From the NCBI GenBank assembly GCA_937968025.1, contig CALBSL010000064.1, positions 1 through 5,375 of the forward strand: a stretch of DNA of 5,375 nt, in the 5' to 3' direction. The DNA is from an uncultured bacterium. GTDB taxonomy: Bacteria > Patescibacteriota > Patescibacteriia > 2-12-FULL-60-25. The position numbers and the translations under genes were made by a program. The notes beneath the pieces are model-generated. The model worked only from the letters and a program-made list of their open reading frames with translations, did no database searches and had not been told where the DNA came from. Shown piece after piece: positions 4,845 to 5,375 of the stretch (the first letter of the stretch is position 1; each line of letters opens with the position of its first letter).

Positions 4845-5375
4845 AAGGCCGAAACTTCGGTCGGCGTGTTGCCGATTACCGTCAGGTCCTTCAGGGTATA
4901 GGATTTCAGCAGCTTCTTCTTTGAATTCAGGTAGTTGAGCATTTCCCCTTCCGTTATTCCCGTCACTGCGCCGTTCGTCGTTTCGCCGTTTACGGTCGCG
5001 TCGCGCGACAGTCCGTCGTAGATGGCGAGCGAAAGCTTGTCGGTTTCGGTAACCTGGGACTTCGCATCGTTGAAGGCGTCGATGCCTATCTCGGACCGTA
5101 TCTTCTGGTATGCCGCCTGATCGGGAACGCCTTTCGTTGTCTCTGGGTTTCTGGGATCCAGTCCGACAAGCACCTCTTCCCAGTCGGGTATGCCGTCAAG
5201 GTCGGAATCCCTGCTGGTCGGATCGCCTGCCTGCGCCGATACTTCGGGAGCCTTGGTTTCCGTCTTGTGCGACCTGCTTTCCTTTATGTAGTTCACGAGC
5301 TTGGGAATCCCGTAGATTGCTGCCCCGACAACAACGACCGCCAGCATGAACACCTGGAGGTTTCTGCTGGGGAGA
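4670..5375 (-). CDS. Membrane-anchored calcium-loop (thrombospondin type 3-like) protein, partial at both ends
   Basis: The minus-strand frame is open at the right edge, so the true start is probably outside the window; GTG at 5353 and ATG at 5347 are internal candidates. A hydrophobic segment (VFMLAVVVVGAAIYG, about 5310-5355) anchors the protein, followed by a short charged linker. Next comes DSDLDGIPDWEE (about 5180-5215), a D-x-D-x-D-G calcium loop typical of thrombospondin type 3 repeats, then GLDPRNPET. The following roughly 110 residues form an alpha-helical domain ending NTPTEVSAFYSAVNKA. Such single-pass proteins are common in Patescibacteria and presumably face outwards; their role is unknown. 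From about 4840 leftward to the TGA at 4670 the frame is merely the antisense of the ligase gene, so the real C-terminus is missing. Confidence 0.7.
   Translation of the reverse strand, partial: LPSRNLQVFMLAVVVVGAAIYGIPKLVNYIKESRSHKTETKAPEVSAQAGDPTSRDSDLDGIPDWEEVLVGLDPRNPETTKGVPDQAAYQKIRSEIGIDAFNDAKSQVTETDKLSLAIYDGLSRDATVNGETTNGAVTGITEGEMLNYLNSKKKLLKSYTLKDLTVIGNTPTEVSAFYSAVNKATAFGNPYGPVARRPSVIATFHGCGIPHPVTNSISAHTLTKSTDVHKLIRS

Noticed and set aside
1..5375. CRISPR array, insertion sequence or transposase
   Set aside because: No regularly spaced repeats, no terminal inverted repeats with target duplications and no transposase motifs were seen.

Overview
The window looks like a piece of a metagenomic contig from an uncultured bacterium, most likely of the Patescibacteria/CPR type. 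This is an inference. The metallo-beta-lactamase-fold protein, the truncated WaaL/Wzy-type ligase and the single-pass protein with a D-x-D-x-D-G calcium-loop motif are all kinds of protein common in those genomes, and several genes have very short or no leaders. No rRNA or tRNA is present to fix the taxonomy.

Left part (1-1004, minus strand): a long gene of unknown family runs off the left edge. It is GC-rich, helical and charged, with what looks like an internal repeat of about 58 residues. Middle-left (about 1085-2465): 1.4 kb without a credible protein gene, packed with more than twenty hairpins, often nested. They include a 10-bp helix that could close a domain of about 1 kb. This is the most unusual part of the window and is best read as a large ornate non-coding RNA of no class I recognise. 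G-U pairs inside helices favour the plus strand on balance, but the best promoter is on the minus strand at its right edge, so the strand is not settled. An AT-rich island (about 2495-2600) with short repeats follows.

Middle-right: a minus-strand hypothetical gene (2643-3167) ends in a textbook terminator and is divergent from a plus-strand metallo-beta-lactamase-fold gene (3199-3840). The latter has lost most of its metal ligands and ends in its own terminator. Between it and a small acidic minus-strand protein (4065-4292) lies a compact cloverleaf-like structure (3901-4003), perhaps a small RNA.

Right part: the first 170 or so residues of an O-antigen-ligase-like membrane protein (4308 to about 4840, plus) run head-on into the middle of a minus-strand membrane-anchored calcium-loop protein that continues past the right edge. 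Both lack their C-termini at the same point (about 4820-4846), which suggests an assembly chimera or a real rearrangement. No shared pathway is evident. The genes look like separate short transcription units with their own promoters and terminators.
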